Position numbers and translations under genes: made by a program. From Candidatus Ruminimicrobiellum caprinum (GTDB lineage: Bacteria > Elusimicrobiota > Endomicrobiia > Endomicrobiales > Endomicrobiaceae), in assembly GCA_017413305.1 (NCBI GenBank), contig JAFPUA010000095.1, positions 1-6,850 on the forward strand: a stretch of DNA of 6,850 nt. Reading direction: 5' to 3'. The notes under the pieces are model-generated. The model was not told where the DNA came from and made no database searches. It saw nothing but the letters and a program-made list of their open reading frames with translations. Positions 6,661-6,850 of this stretch are shown here, in pieces (position 1 is the stretch's first letter; the number at the start of each line of letters is the position of its first letter).

Positions 6661-6706
6661 CGTGATTCTCCTATGCCTCAATATTATAATTATTTAAATA
6701 AATAAG

Positions 6707-6735
6707 ATTTTATCTATTTAGGAGAGATAAGTCAA
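6707..6735 (-). promoter_or_regulatory. Sigma-70-type promoter of the hydCBA operon
   Basis: On the minus strand, -35 TTGACT (6730-6735, five of six), an exact 17-bp spacer and -10 TAAAAT (6707-6712, five of six) predict a start near 6700 and a 5' leader of about 40 nt. This is the best promoter in the region upstream of hydC. Confidence 0.72.
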
Positions 6736-6761
6736 ATTTATATTTACAGGTTTATATTAAC

Positions 6762-6794
6762 ATAACAAAGTTATATAATTCTAACAAAATTATA
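6762..6794. repeat. Pair of 13-bp operator-like direct repeats with internal dyad
   Basis: TAACAAAGTTATA (6763-6775) and TAACAAAATTATA (6782-6794) differ at one base and are 19 bp apart, close to two helical turns, so the same DNA face is presented. The first copy contains a perfect dyad, ATAAC-AAA-GTTAT (6762-6774). They lie about 27-60 bp upstream of the hydC -35 and before the putative divergent promoter. This suits a regulator bound as two adjacent dimers, but AT-rich background makes chance possible. Confidence 0.4.
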
Positions 6795-6814
6795 CAAAAA
6801 TCATATATAAAAGC

Positions 6815-6843
6815 TGGACAAAAAATTTTATTTTATGTAAAAT
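6815..6843 (+). promoter_or_regulatory. Possible divergent promoter reading out of the window
   Basis: On the plus strand, TGGACA (6815-6820, five of six -35 bases), a 17-bp spacer and TAAAAT (6838-6843, five of six -10 bases) would start transcription near the right edge. No coding sequence is visible there, so the target would lie beyond base 6850. The AT-rich setting lowers confidence. Confidence 0.4.
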
Positions 6844-6850
6844 ATTCAAG

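Noticed and set aside
6661..6681. Longer hydC starting at TTG 6681
   Set aside because: The ATG at 6660 has a strong ribosome site (AGGAGA) at ideal spacing. The extension would place that site inside the coding region and adds seven atypical residues.
6751..6768. Rex-type redox repressor site upstream of hydC
   Set aside because: The best alignment to TTGTTAA-N4-TTAACAA matches about 10 of 14 half-site bases, and only one half is good. In DNA this AT-rich such a match is expected by chance.

Overview
The window comes from an AT-rich (roughly one-third GC by eye), hydrogen-metabolising, probably fermentative anaerobic bacterium. The main evidence is a complete hydC-hydB-hydA operon for a trimeric, NAD-linked [FeFe] hydrogenase of the electron-bifurcating type. 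Neither tRNA gene encodes its CCA tail. The aspartate-semialdehyde dehydrogenase fragment looks cyanobacteria-like to me. Gut Melainabacteria (Gastranaerophilales) or Elusimicrobiota would fit, but the lineage cannot be fixed from this sequence alone.

Layout, left to right. (1) The 3' part of asd (+), ended by a near-perfect hairpin terminator. (2) A ChbG/YdjC-type carbohydrate deacetylase (+), starting 18 bp after that terminator. (3) A bidirectional terminator shared with a convergent tRNA-Lys(UUU)/tRNA-Glu(UUC) pair on the minus strand, which has a strong sigma-70-type promoter. (4) A secreted metallo-beta-lactamase-fold hydrolase (-) resembling methyl parathion hydrolase, whose stop codon lies 20 bp before the tRNA promoter. 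(5) A 215-bp intergenic region with a 57-nt compound hairpin, probably the 3' end of the hydrogenase operon. (6) hydA, hydB and hydC, all on the minus strand and transcribed hydC to hydB to hydA, with 2 bp between the first two genes and overlapping or adjacent ends between the last two. (7) A 190-bp upstream control region with a strong hydC promoter, two copies of a 13-bp operator-like sequence, and a likely divergent promoter leaving the window to the right.

The three hydrogenase subunits carry every cofactor motif of a working enzyme. HydC is the NuoE-like [2Fe-2S] subunit. HydB is the NuoF-like flavin/NAD(H) subunit with a fused N-terminal [2Fe-2S] domain and a C-terminal two-cluster ferredoxin. 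HydA is the H-cluster subunit with a full relay. The expected chemistry is reversible coupling of NADH and reduced ferredoxin to H2. The maturases HydE, HydF and HydG are not in the window and must lie elsewhere. The other genes (asd, deacetylase, tRNAs, hydrolase) have no obvious functional link to the hydrogenase.

No undescribed multi-gene system is evident. The items most worth following up are non-coding: the compound hairpin after hydA and the repeated dyads between the divergent promoters upstream of hydC.
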